A program made the position numbers and the translations under genes. DNA of 64,000 nt from ChocPot-Mid sp043804925 (GTDB lineage: Bacteria > Bacteroidota > Ignavibacteria > Kapaibacteriales > UBA2268): assembly GCA_043804925.1 (NCBI GenBank), contig JAZDIP010000002.1, positions 1 through 64,000 of the forward strand, written 5' to 3'. The notes beneath the pieces were generated by a model, which did no database searches, had not been told where the DNA came from, and worked only from the letters and a program-made list of their open reading frames with translations. The first letter of the stretch is position 1, and each line of letters opens with the position of its first letter. Below, piece by piece: positions 27,768 through 35,115 of this stretch.

Positions 27768-28112
27768 TTAAGGTACAAGTTTAATTTTAATATATCCTGC
27801 ACCGGAACAAGCATCAATGGCTCTCCCATTAATAACGCTCAGTTCACCTGCTGTTTTTGCTTTGCCGTTTGTATCAGCCGCAACGTTTGCTCCGGCGAGA
27901 ATTGCTTCCGAGCTTTCGACAACGACTGTCCCGAGACTCACAACAGAAGCTAATTCTTCGTCGAGCCAATCTATTTCGGTTACTCCAAAAGCCATTGTAT
28001 CTTCATCGCAAAGCGAACCGGAATAATTTACAAATCTGCATGCAGGTAAATCTTCGCCGGCTGTTACTGTAAGCAATTGCAAGGGTTGATATGTTTTATT
28101 ATGTGTTGACAT
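27768..28112 (-). CDS. Capsid cement/decoration protein, DUF2190
   Basis: This 114-aa protein has the DUF2190 pattern: LTVTAGEDLPACRFVNYSG at the N-terminus, then FGVTEIDWLDEELASVVSLGTVVVESSEAILAGANVAADTNGKA, and a terminal AGYIKIKLVP strand. Such small all-beta proteins decorate and stabilise phage heads. It begins 12 bp after the major capsid gene, the expected place for a cement protein. Confidence 0.87.
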   Translation of the reverse strand: MSTHNKTYQPLQLLTVTAGEDLPACRFVNYSGSLCDEDTMAFGVTEIDWLDEELASVVSLGTVVVESSEAILAGANVAADTNGKAKTAGELSVINGRAIDACSGAGYIKIKLVP

Positions 28113-28123
28113 GTTTTTTCCTC

Positions 28124-29068
28124 CTATAAATGATTAGTATCTGAAATTAAATAAGCCGCATCACTGCTTGTTACTTTGATGCAATAGTTGTCAGTATTCC
28201 TGATAACCTTGATTTTACCGCCGTTTTCGTAGTATGTATCAATTTCCGGTTTACCTTCTCTTTGGAATGTATATCCGTAACTCGGATTAAATTCGGAACG
28301 GTTGTGCTTCTCGTTTTTATCAACATAAGCCAGAATCACGTTATCATTCCAAACATCAGAAATCGTTTCACCATCCGTTGAATATACCGACAAGCCGACA
28401 TGAATATCCTTGATTTCGGTCAATTCTCTGAGAATGTCATTTGTAACTTTTGTTAATCCCGAATACTGAACTTTTTCAAGAACAGCAGGATGGTTCATCA
28501 ATGCACGATAGCTTGACTCACCGATGAGCATTGTATTTGGGAATTTTCCAATCAACTGCCGAACGGCATTCATGCCATCCTTAATATCAGCAATCGGGTC
28601 AACTGTCAGTATAGTATAATCATCCCATGCATTCAAAGCAGTAATAACTTTTTTCAATCCTGCAGCATAATTGCCTGCATCCTGAGCCATATCTGCGGCT
28701 TCTTTTTCCTTGCCAAGCAAAAGAATATCCATTAATTCTTTGGTTACTCTCTGCTCATATTTTTGAGAGGACAATGCTTCCTCTTCTTCGAGATAATCGA
28801 GAGCAATCTCAATATCTTTCTCCACTGTTTCGAATTCCACGAAACTAATATCCGAAGGCGGTATCCTGTTTGAAGCCGCTCTTATTGCCCTGTCCGTATC
28901 GCGAACAATAAAAGCGTCTTTTCCGAATACAGGCACCTTTCCTTTCATTTTCGAAACCTGCACATGCGGGAATAAAAAGTCTGCGACCAATCCCGTATTG
29001 CTGTAGCCCTGTGCAATAGTCGTAAGCACCGGGTCAATCATTCTTAATTCATCTAACCTATTTGGCAT
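28124..29068 (-). CDS. Phage major capsid protein
   Basis: This 314-aa protein reads as an HK97-fold major capsid protein of the P2/Mu-like or E-type family seen in Bacteroidota prophages: VLTTIAQGYSNTGLVADFLFPHVQVSKMKGKVPVFGKDAF near the N-terminus, a long acidic spine helix (ALDYLEEEEALSSQKYEQRVTKEL), NTMLIGESSYRALMNHPAVLEKV and a late FNPSYGYTFQREG. It would be the shell subunit. It lies directly upstream of the cement protein, and the protease/scaffold gene precedes it across a 174-bp gap filled with interspersed repeats (ACTCTGTGTAA type). Confidence 0.85.
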   Translation of the reverse strand: MPNRLDELRMIDPVLTTIAQGYSNTGLVADFLFPHVQVSKMKGKVPVFGKDAFIVRDTDRAIRAASNRIPPSDISFVEFETVEKDIEIALDYLEEEEALSSQKYEQRVTKELMDILLLGKEKEAADMAQDAGNYAAGLKKVITALNAWDDYTILTVDPIADIKDGMNAVRQLIGKFPNTMLIGESSYRALMNHPAVLEKVQYSGLTKVTNDILRELTEIKDIHVGLSVYSTDGETISDVWNDNVILAYVDKNEKHNRSEFNPSYGYTFQREGKPEIDTYYENGGKIKVIRNTDNYCIKVTSSDAAYLISDTNHL

Positions 29069-29242
29069 TTTATTTTCTCCTTTATTTATTTGTTAATTTT
29101 AATTCTCTCTGTGTATCTCCGTGTCTTCTCAGTGAAACTCTGTGTAATTTTTGAAGAAGTCATTTTAACACTAAGCTCACAAAGTATTTTCACTAAGTTC
29201 ACAAAGGGATATTTGTCCATTATTTTAATCTTCACTAATATT

Positions 29243-30379
29243 TTATAAACTTAGAGCGTGGTTAACCGCTTCCTCGTAAGTCAGGCAACTATTTTTTAAC
29301 TGCAATTCCTGAGCTTTCCTATGCAATTCCAACCTATCAAGATTTATATTTCCAATTTTAGAAAAATCAGTTTCAATGTTCATGTTCACTTTTCCGTCTG
29401 CTGTCTGCCGTCTGCTGTCTGCCGTGAAACTATCCGAAAACAAATCACCCGACACCCTAGGCTTCATCCCATTAAACAACGCTATTAATCTTTCAACCAT
29501 AGTATTCTTTCGTTCTCCTGTTTTTCTGTCTTTCTGTCCTTCGGTCTTTCCGTCATTCCGTCTTTCGTTAAACTCCAGATCGTCGCTATCAATAAGAATG
29601 AGAATATCAACCAACTCTTCTCCCTGAGCAGGAGTAATAATACCACCTCCTTCAAATTCAATCAAAGAATTTACAAACTCCCGGTACTCATTAATCCTAA
29701 TACCTCTTTCCAACTCATCTTTCCTCATTCTCAGTTCCCTGTTCTCGTCCTCTAACTCACAAATCCTTTCATCAGTCATCCTGAGCTTGTCGAAGGATGA
29801 ATTTGCCTTAGATTCCGTCTTTCCGTCATTCCGTCCTTCAGTCATTCTGTCTTTCCGTCCTTCAGTCATTCCGTTTTCATTAGTAATTAGTAATTCATCA
29901 TTAGTAATTAAACTCCCTTCTCCTTTCTCCTTTTTCCCTTCTCCTTCAATTGTTAATTGTGAATTGTCAATTATTAATTCATTAAACTCCTCGCTCTCAT
30001 CAAACTCCACATTCCTCAATCCCTTAACTGCCGGAGCAGAAGCTCCAAGCAAACCGACATGTCTAAGCATCAAATCAGGATATAAAGCAATTGAAATCTT
30101 TTTGAATAAACCTTTTTTCACTTCATCAACTAAATCATTTGAAACATCTTTCAGCTTTGCTAAAAGAGTATTTCCTTTTCTTTTGAGAGTTTTTATCCAG
30201 CCGTAAGCCGGGTCATCTGTTTTGGGGTGTCCTTTAACGAGAGGTGCTTCATAAGAAGAAGATTCTTTTACTTTTCCGTTGTACAACGCCGCAATTTTAT
30301 CGAGCATATCATCAGTAAATTTTCTTAGCTTGCCCGATGAGTCCTTATGCTCACCACTTTTAAATACTTCGAGCCACAT
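29243..30379 (-). CDS. Phage head maturation protease/scaffold (Mu gpI-like) with repeat-derived linker
   Basis: This 378-aa protein's first ~130 residues match Mu-like prophage I protein: MWLEVFKSGEHKDSSG, APLVKGHPKTDDPAYGWIK, KKGLFKKISIALYPD and LRHVGLLGASAPAVKG. The C-terminal half resembles a helical scaffold (ICELEDENRELRMRKDELE...). Between and after these, residues ~131-205 and ~265-325 are encoded by host-type interspersed repeats read in frame: an AATTGTN heptamer array, a TTAGTAA heptamer array, TTCCGTCN octamers (MTEGRKDR/MTEGRNDG), the SSFDKLRMT palindrome and a GTCTGCY heptamer array (TADSRRQTADG). The frame remains open across all of them, suggesting selection to keep the ends joined, or a decayed prophage in which the insertions happened to be tolerated. 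Confidence 0.85.
   Translation of the reverse strand: MWLEVFKSGEHKDSSGKLRKFTDDMLDKIAALYNGKVKESSSYEAPLVKGHPKTDDPAYGWIKTLKRKGNTLLAKLKDVSNDLVDEVKKGLFKKISIALYPDLMLRHVGLLGASAPAVKGLRNVEFDESEEFNELIIDNSQLTIEGEGKKEKGEGSLITNDELLITNENGMTEGRKDRMTEGRNDGKTESKANSSFDKLRMTDERICELEDENRELRMRKDELERGIRINEYREFVNSLIEFEGGGIITPAQGEELVDILILIDSDDLEFNERRNDGKTEGQKDRKTGERKNTMVERLIALFNGMKPRVSGDLFSDSFTADSRRQTADGKVNMNIETDFSKIGNINLDRLELHRKAQELQLKNSCLTYEEAVNHALSL
29396..29425. repeat. Heptamer array (GTCTGCY)4 inside the protease/scaffold gene
   Basis: Alternating GTCTGCT and GTCTGCC units, four copies. A related array on the opposite strand lies at 30497-30519. It encodes the TADSRRQTADG stretch of the protein. Confidence 0.88.
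29524..29569. repeat. Octamer array (TTCYGTCN) inside the protease/scaffold gene
   Basis: Five to six degenerate 8-bp units (TTCTGTCT, TTCTGTCC, TTCGGTCT, TTCCGTCA, TTCCGTCT). In the gene's reading frame they give the RNDGKTEGQKDRKTGER stretch. Confidence 0.8.
29770..29802. repeat. Interspersed palindrome CATCCTGAGCTTGTCGAAGGATGA inside coding sequence
   Basis: CATCCT and AGGATG arms flank GAGCTTGTCGA. Read on the minus strand it encodes SSFDKLRMTD, a peptide commonly produced when this palindrome family lands in a coding frame. Confidence 0.8.
29813..29983. repeat. Composite octamer and heptamer arrays inside the protease/scaffold gene
   Basis: Three arrays follow each other: eight 8-bp TTCCGTCN-type units (29813-29876), five 7-bp units of ATTAGTA type (29879-29913) and five 7-bp units AATTGTT, AATTGTG, AATTGTC, AATTATT, AATTCAT (29948-29983). 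All lie inside the reading frame without introducing a stop on the coding strand. Confidence 0.85.
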
Positions 30380-30880
30380 AATTTATTCCTTATTTTCTGT
30401 TTAAAAAAACTTTTATGGTGCGAAATTAACGGCTGAAAAACAAGCCACAAGAAAAGCATTATAAAAGGATTTTGAAATAATTTTAACTACGTTTCGCAGA
30501 CGGCAGACAGCAGACAGGAGGACGGAAGACAGAATTTTGTGTGAAAACGTGAGAACGTGAGAACGTGAAAATGTAGAATGTAAAATGTAGAATGTAAAAT
30601 GTAGAATGGAAGGTAGTTGAACAGAGTTTTTGTCAGGATTGTTACACAGTGTCAATCTTAATGTACATCACAAGTTTATGCAATTGTGGCAGGTTTGGGA
30701 ATTTATTCAGCAGAATTGTAGAATTATAAATAGCCACTTTGTAATACTTTTTACCAATTTACAGTTGATTGATTGATATTTCGCTTTATTCCTCACTTCG
30801 CAATTATCTGGCATTATTTGTGCAGAAATGTAAGTATAAACTACTATGTTAAATATGTACGAAAGAAGGAGAGTATTAAA
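30380..30880. other. Intergenic region, 501 bp, mostly tandem repeats
   Basis: It separates the minus-strand phage module from plus-strand genes. The left part holds repeat arrays (30497-30608) and a TGGTGCGAAATTAAC stretch near 30416 that is partly an inverted match to TTTCGCACCAAT at 34097 and 34476. The right part (30660-30870) is ordinary AT-rich sequence ending in AGGAGAG before the next start codon. Short frames here are repeat translations. Confidence 0.6.
30497..30608. repeat. Stacked heptamer/octamer arrays (GCAGACR, GTGAGAAC, GTARAAT)
   Basis: GCAGACG/GCAGACA heptamers (30497-30519) are followed by four octamers GTGARAAC (30541-30572) and five heptamers alternating GTAGAAT and GTAAAAT (30573-30608). 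The octamer family recurs inverted at 34020 and 34590 (TTCACGTTCTCACATTTTCACG). Confidence 0.88.
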
Positions 30881-31054
30881 ATGTATCAAATAATATTATC
30901 AGCACACATAGCAATCATCAATACTTTGCAGTGGTACGTTGACGAAAATTTGCTTGCGGGATATCTGGCTTTTCTATTTGCCAGCATAGCTGTTTATTCA
31001 GCAATTTCGAAAGTACATAAAAGGATGTTCAAGGAAGAGAAAGGGAATAGTTGA
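30881..31054 (+). CDS. Small membrane protein, unknown function
   Basis: This 57-aa protein starts at ATG 30881, with a good ribosome site AGGAGAG at 30867-30873. It has an N-terminal amphipathic segment (MYQIILSAHIAIINTLQWYV), one clear transmembrane helix (LLAGYLAFLFASIAVYSAI) and a basic C-terminal tail (KVHKRMFKEEK). No family is recognised. It is the first plus-strand gene after the phage module and could be a phage-associated membrane protein or an unrelated host gene. The longer open frame upstream of this start lacks support. Confidence 0.6.
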   Translation: MYQIILSAHIAIINTLQWYVDENLLAGYLAFLFASIAVYSAISKVHKRMFKEEKGNS

Positions 31055-31126
31055 ATATTAAGAACTTATCAAAATATATTTTTTGAAATTAAGGTTAGAT
31101 TTTGTAAATTAGAATTAAGGATATAT

Positions 31127-31522
31127 ATGAATCATTTTATTATAAGAAAAAATAATGTTGATATTGATAGAAGGCAACAATTAAAATATTATTCATGGAA
31201 GAATAAGAACCACCCAACAGAAGAGGAAAATCTTTTATGGCAAGAAATACGTGATAATAAATTGGGATGGGAATTTGAACAGCAATATCCGGTTTATGAG
31301 CTTGATTATATTGTTGATTTTGTATGTTTGGACAAGAACCTTGTTATAGAAGTTGATGGTAAAATTCACTATTCTAAATATAATAAAGAACGTGATCCAA
31401 TTAGGACAAGAGATTTGGAAGATTATGGCTATAAAGTAATACGGTTTACAAATGCTCTAGTAAAGACAAATATGGTATTAGTTTTAAGTATCATAAAGAA
31501 AAAATTAAATTATATTTGGTAG
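31127..31522 (+). CDS. DUF559 / Vsr-like endonuclease-fold protein
   Basis: This 131-aa protein has the DUF559 signature: a helical N-terminus (NHPTEEENLLWQEIRDNKLG), then FEQQYPVYELDYIVDFVCLDKNLVIEVDGKIHY and YKVIRFTNALV. The PD-(D/E)XK-type residues are Asp64 (IVDF) and Glu75/Asp77 (IEVDG). These proteins are related to the very-short-patch repair endonuclease and are widespread, mobile, single-domain genes. Activity has seldom been shown. It lies between two small membrane or secreted protein genes and has no methyltransferase partner here. Confidence 0.87.
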   Translation: MNHFIIRKNNVDIDRRQQLKYYSWKNKNHPTEEENLLWQEIRDNKLGWEFEQQYPVYELDYIVDFVCLDKNLVIEVDGKIHYSKYNKERDPIRTRDLEDYGYKVIRFTNALVKTNMVLVLSIIKKKLNYIW

Positions 31523-31588
31523 GTTTGAATCAGCCGGATTTTTATAGAGTATTTGAGTAGATAATGTATTTATTTTTTGGGAGGAGTC

Positions 31589-31960
31589 ATGAAAAGGAAT
31601 CTATATTTTTTAGTGTCATTATTATTAATAGTATTTCTTTCACAAATATTATACGGTAAAGATTGTAGCGAAGTTGTTGAGCATGCTGATAATGCTTATA
31701 CATATGCAAGGAAGGCATCTCGTTCAGATGGCCTTGAAGAAGCAAAAAGATATGTAAAAAAAGCAATGAATGAAGCCGATGAAGCAAAATCAGAAGCTGA
31801 TGAATGTGAATGTGATGAAGCAGCAAGTCATGCTGAAGATGCCTATGATTATTTAAGAAGAGCTTATCGCTCCGATGACTTGGATGATGTTCAAAGGTAT
31901 GCTAAAAGAGCCATGTACGAAGCTGATGATGCTAAATCTGCAGCAGAAAATTGTGAGTAA
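31589..31960 (+). CDS. Secreted helical protein with two Cys-paired repeats
   Basis: The start at ATG 31589 has GGGAGGAG just upstream and begins a signal peptide (MKRNLYFLVSLLLIVFLS). The 123-aa product is two tandem copies of a ~48-residue unit: (A)DNAYTYARKASRSDGLEEAK...DEAKSEADEC and AEDAYDYLRRAYRSDDLDDVQ...DDAKSAAENC. Each unit begins and ends with Cys, so each is probably a disulfide-closed helical hairpin. It is highly acidic and Ala-rich. No family name is recognised. It forms a run of three secreted protein genes with the next two. Confidence 0.75.
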   Translation: MKRNLYFLVSLLLIVFLSQILYGKDCSEVVEHADNAYTYARKASRSDGLEEAKRYVKKAMNEADEAKSEADECECDEAASHAEDAYDYLRRAYRSDDLDDVQRYAKRAMYEADDAKSAAENCE

Positions 31961-31997
31961 TATACTTATAAAATAAATAATTAAAATGGGAGCAGTA

Positions 31998-32375
31998 ATG
32001 AAAAAGTTTATAATGATACTAATAGCAAGCATTTTTGTAATAACTTACTATTCTAATGCTCAAGATGGTTCGCTTGAAGAGAAGATTGATAAACTGGAAA
32101 CTGAGCTTAAAAATAACAAAGAATTAATCAATCTATTAATGGAAAGAATCCTTATTTTAGAAAACAAGCTTGATAATTTAAGTGCATTAATAAAAAATAT
32201 TGATACTCAAAAAACTGTTGATTCACTTAATCAGGATAATTCTGACGATAAAATAAAAAATGATAAAACCAAAGTAAAGACAAAGGTTCAGTGTAAGGGA
32301 AGGACTAAAAAGGGTAAACGATGTACAAGGATGACTGATGACCCCAGTGGATACTGTTGGCAACATAAAAAATGA
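31998..32375 (+). CDS. Exported coiled-coil protein with C-terminal Cys/His (DUF5763-like) motif
   Basis: The start at ATG 31998 follows GGGAGCAG and opens a signal peptide (MKKFIMILIASIFVITYYSNAQ). Residues ~25-75 are a coiled coil and ~80-97 a Lys/Asp linker. The last 28 residues read CKGRTKKGKRC...GYCWQHKK, the C-x-G-x-T-x(2)-G-x(2)-C...Y-C-x(2)-H signature of small zinc-binding tails found in many Bacteroidota exported proteins. The role of that motif is unknown. Product 125 aa. Confidence 0.78.
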   Translation: MKKFIMILIASIFVITYYSNAQDGSLEEKIDKLETELKNNKELINLLMERILILENKLDNLSALIKNIDTQKTVDSLNQDNSDDKIKNDKTKVKTKVQCKGRTKKGKRCTRMTDDPSGYCWQHKK

Positions 32376-32428
32376 AACTTAATTTAACTATAGTATTTGA
32401 TGTTAAATATTAATATGGATCTTGAGTT

Positions 32429-33763
32429 ATGAAAAATATACCTAAAATTGTTAGAATATTTATTTTCCTATGGTTTTTATCTTCAATTACTAATACAGTT
32501 TTTGCTCAAAAAGAAAAATGCGTTGTAATTTGTCAAGGGAGATATGCCAAAGTTTATCATAGCTCAGCTAATTGCAGGGGATTGAACAATTGTCGAGGTG
32601 GTGTTATAACTGTAACACTTAAAGAAGCATTAAACATGGGTAGAAGACCTTGCAAAGTCTGTGGTGGCAATCCTTTTTATTGTGAAACCGGTAAATCAAA
32701 AGTTAATGAAGATTATTGCGAAAAGAAACTAAGCTACTTAGAAAATAAGTATGAAGGAAAAATAGAAAGTTTGAACAATTATATACTCCAATTGAAAAAT
32801 GATAATGTCCAACTAACGCATTTTTGCGATTCATTGAAAAAGATAAACATAGCTTTAAACAGTCCATATAAAAATAGAGATACATTTTTAATAAGCGTTT
32901 ATAATTATATTGAATTAAAAAAAGAATTTGACGAAAAACAAATAAACCTGGATAAACTTTACCTCGAATTAAAAAATGAAAGAAAATATCTTGACAAACA
33001 AAAAACTGAGTTATCCATACAAAAAGAAGAAATTAATGAAAAAAAGGAATCTTTAAAGTCAGCTGAGTCAAACTTTGAAATGAGGTACAATAATGCTCAA
33101 CAAACATTAAAAACTGCAGAAAGTCTTCAAAATATGATTGATAAAAAATTATCTGAAATTAATGAAAAAGAAGACGACATCTCAGTTTTAAAAAAAAATT
33201 ACGAAACAAAAAAAGGAGAGTTGAATAATTTTGAAAATTCTCTAAAACGAAGAGAACAGCGTTTAAAGAAAGATATTGAAAACGCAGAGCATATATACCC
33301 GGAAAGATTCGCATTAGATTTAATGGGGAATGTATCATATTTTGTTGATATGGAACCATCAGCAAATAGTGCAATAGATTTAACATTATCATTATTTTAT
33401 AGATTTGATATAAATAAAGATATTGATAATAAAGATGAACGTGTCAATAAAGTCGGTTTTTCATATACATTTAAAAGCTTGGTTGAGACTGAAACTATTT
33501 CAAACTTTGGATATTTCCAAACAATTAACCTTAACTTTGGCTTCAAGGAATTTTTTAGAATTGGCATAGGATATTCATACCTGCCTTCAAAAATCAATCA
33601 ACAAATGATAAAAATTGTTAATCTTCCAGTAACTTTTATGATAACAAGATCCCCGTTTTTAATTGGTATAAAGACATCAATCAATTTTAATGAAAAGATG
33701 TATTACTTATATACGGATATTGGCTTATCCATCGGCATTGGATTTGATTTTTTAAGACTTTAA
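32429..33763 (+). CDS. Envelope protein: Cys-rich N-domain, coiled coil, beta-barrel-like C-domain
   Basis: This 444-aa protein has a signal peptide ending near TVFAQ. Residues ~30-85 hold a conserved Cys/His module (YAKVYHSSANCRGLNNC...RRPCKVC) resembling the Ada-type or exported CxxC metal-binding domain that also occurs attached to nuclease-like proteins. Residues ~95-290 form a long coiled coil. Residues ~295-444 are alternating hydrophobic strands (LTLSLFYRFDIN, VGFSYTFKSLV, LNFGFKEFFRIGIGYSYL) with a final aromatic/Leu end (GFDFLRL), like a small outer-membrane beta-barrel. It may tether the outer membrane to a periplasmic partner; this is inference. Confidence 0.72.
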   Translation: MKNIPKIVRIFIFLWFLSSITNTVFAQKEKCVVICQGRYAKVYHSSANCRGLNNCRGGVITVTLKEALNMGRRPCKVCGGNPFYCETGKSKVNEDYCEKKLSYLENKYEGKIESLNNYILQLKNDNVQLTHFCDSLKKINIALNSPYKNRDTFLISVYNYIELKKEFDEKQINLDKLYLELKNERKYLDKQKTELSIQKEEINEKKESLKSAESNFEMRYNNAQQTLKTAESLQNMIDKKLSEINEKEDDISVLKKNYETKKGELNNFENSLKRREQRLKKDIENAEHIYPERFALDLMGNVSYFVDMEPSANSAIDLTLSLFYRFDINKDIDNKDERVNKVGFSYTFKSLVETETISNFGYFQTINLNFGFKEFFRIGIGYSYLPSKINQQMIKIVNLPVTFMITRSPFLIGIKTSINFNEKMYYLYTDIGLSIGIGFDFLRL

Positions 33764-33932
33764 CTTGGAAGATTGTTGTATGTAAACTAACATCCAATTA
33801 AATGAATAGTCTTCCCCGTTCTGTCTTTGTTACAACTGACAGCAAAAATCAGCGAAATCCAACAATCAGCAAAACTCTGCACTGCTCTTTTTCCCCCCCG
33901 TTTCGGGGACTGTCTGGCTGTGCTTGCTTGTC

Positions 33933-33952
33933 CCCCCTCTATCAAGAGGGGG
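33933..33952. repeat. Interspersed palindrome CCCCCTC-TATCAA-GAGGGGG
   Basis: Seven-base perfect arms around TATCAA are followed by TTAGGGGGTGTG. A shorter relative (CCCCTCTCGAGAGGGG then TAGGGGTGTG) is at 34735-34750, so both belong to one interspersed family ending in (T)TAGGGG(G)TGTG. Confidence 0.85.
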
Positions 33953-33997
33953 TTAGGGGGTGTGTGGCTCTGTGGCTCTCTGTGAATTCTCAGTGTA

Positions 33998-34661
33998 ACT
34001 CCGTGTAACTGTCTTTTGTTTCACGTTCTCACATTTTCACGTTTTTGCTGTTTCACGATTTAAAATAAAAACCTTTTCAAAATAAAATAAATTACATTTC
34101 GCACCAATCTTGTAATTTCGTCCAGCTCGTTCTTTGCAAATCGAAGTGAAGTTCTCTTTGAGTCCTTTGTGCCTGCTCGGTACCCTCTGAGTTTAAAATT
34201 TTTTACTGATAACTGACAACGAAAAACAGATAACGATAGAAAAAAAATACGGCAATTAAGACACAATCTGTTATACACTGAAACAACAGCTACTTACAGT
34301 GTCATTGCTTAAAACTAATGACCGACGTTTACGACATATAAAAAAAAATAAAAGATAAAAAAAGATAAAAAAAGATAAAAAAGATAAAAAAGATAAAAAA
34401 AGATAAAAAAGATAAAAAAAGATAAAAAAAGATAAAAAAGATAAAAAAAGATAAAAAAAGATAAAAAAAATTACATTTCGCACCAATCCTGTAATTTCGT
34501 TTAGCTCGTTCTTTGCAAATTAATTATTCTGTAAATTCTCTGTGTAGCTCTGTGCATCCTCTGCGGAACTCCGTGTAACTGTCTTTAGTTTCACGTTCTC
34601 ACATTTTCACGTTTTTGCTGTTTCACGATTTAAAATAAAAACCTTTTCAAAATAAAATAAA
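33998..34661. repeat. Pair of ~94-bp direct repeats, 570 bp apart
   Basis: The block running from ACTCCGTGTAACTGTC through TTCACGTTCTCACATTTTCACG and AAAACCTTTTCAAAATAAAA occurs at 33998-34091 and again at 34568-34661 with one visible mismatch. It encloses the GATAAAAAA tract and two of the three TTTCGCACC elements. Confidence 0.88.
34340..34469. repeat. A-rich tandem tract (GATAAAAAA)n, units of 9-10 bp
   Basis: About a dozen units GATAAAAAA or GATAAAAAAA follow each other. Unit length varies by one A, as expected from slippage. Minus-strand frames across it are Phe/Leu runs and are not genes. Confidence 0.93.
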
Positions 34662-34734
34662 TTACGTTTCATTACACTCAATTATATTTGTGGTGCCCGT
34701 TCTTTGCAAATTGATTTCGTAATAATAAAAAAAT

Positions 34735-34750
34735 CCCCTCTCGAGAGGGG
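34735..34750. repeat. Perfect 16-bp palindrome CCCCTCTCGAGAGGGG
   Basis: Self-complementary with no spacer and followed by TAGGGGTGTG, as for the palindrome at 33933. It could act as a structural element in transcripts but has no T-run. Confidence 0.85.
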
Positions 34751-35115
34751 TAGGGGTGTGTTCTTCCTGTTTTCTAAAGTCAAAGTTCAGACAAAAGATT
34801 AAGGATAGCAAAAAATAAAATCGTTAAATTGCGGTGAAATTGGTGAAACTAATTTTTTAAATTCCGATAATCCATAGATTGATAACGAATTACAAAATCC
34901 CTGAATTTCACCTTTCATTTCACCGGCTCAGCTATCAAAAGAATATTAATTTGTTCCTTTAAACAATAATCGCCATAACCTGAACTTTTCGGACTTCTGC
35001 CATTGTTTACATTTACATCATTATAAAAGCAAAATAAAAAAATTAATAAATTATTTTGGAATTAAATTTGAATTTTGTAATATGCTTTTTTAAACTTTTA
35101 AACTTTACAAACTAA

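Larger units (their letters stand above)
33764..35115. other. Intergenic repeat field, 1.35 kb
   Basis: No supported gene is seen. The field contains a CCCCCTC...GAGGGGG palindrome (33933-33952), a ~94-bp direct repeat (33998-34091 and 34568-34661, one mismatch seen), three copies of a ~50-bp ATTACATTTCGCACC...TTCTTTGCAAAT element (34091, 34470 and a diverged one at 34661), an A-rich GATAAAAAA tandem tract (34340-34469) and a CCCCTCTCGAGAGGGG palindrome (34735-34750). The final ~350 bp before hemW are ordinary AT-rich leader. Confidence 0.7.

Noticed and set aside
29376..30206. Plus-strand frames opposite the protease/scaffold gene (Ser/Phe/Pro-rich)
   Set aside because: They are antisense readings of the repeat arrays; the minus-strand frame has the conserved gpI-like domain.
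34271..34486. 71-codon minus-strand frame with Phe/Leu runs resembling a membrane protein
   Set aside because: It is a translation of the GATAAAAAA tandem tract.
33998..34711. CRISPR-like array suggested by three spaced repeats
   Set aside because: The repeats are unevenly spaced (379 and ~190 bp), long and diverged, the gaps are themselves repeats, and no cas gene is nearby.
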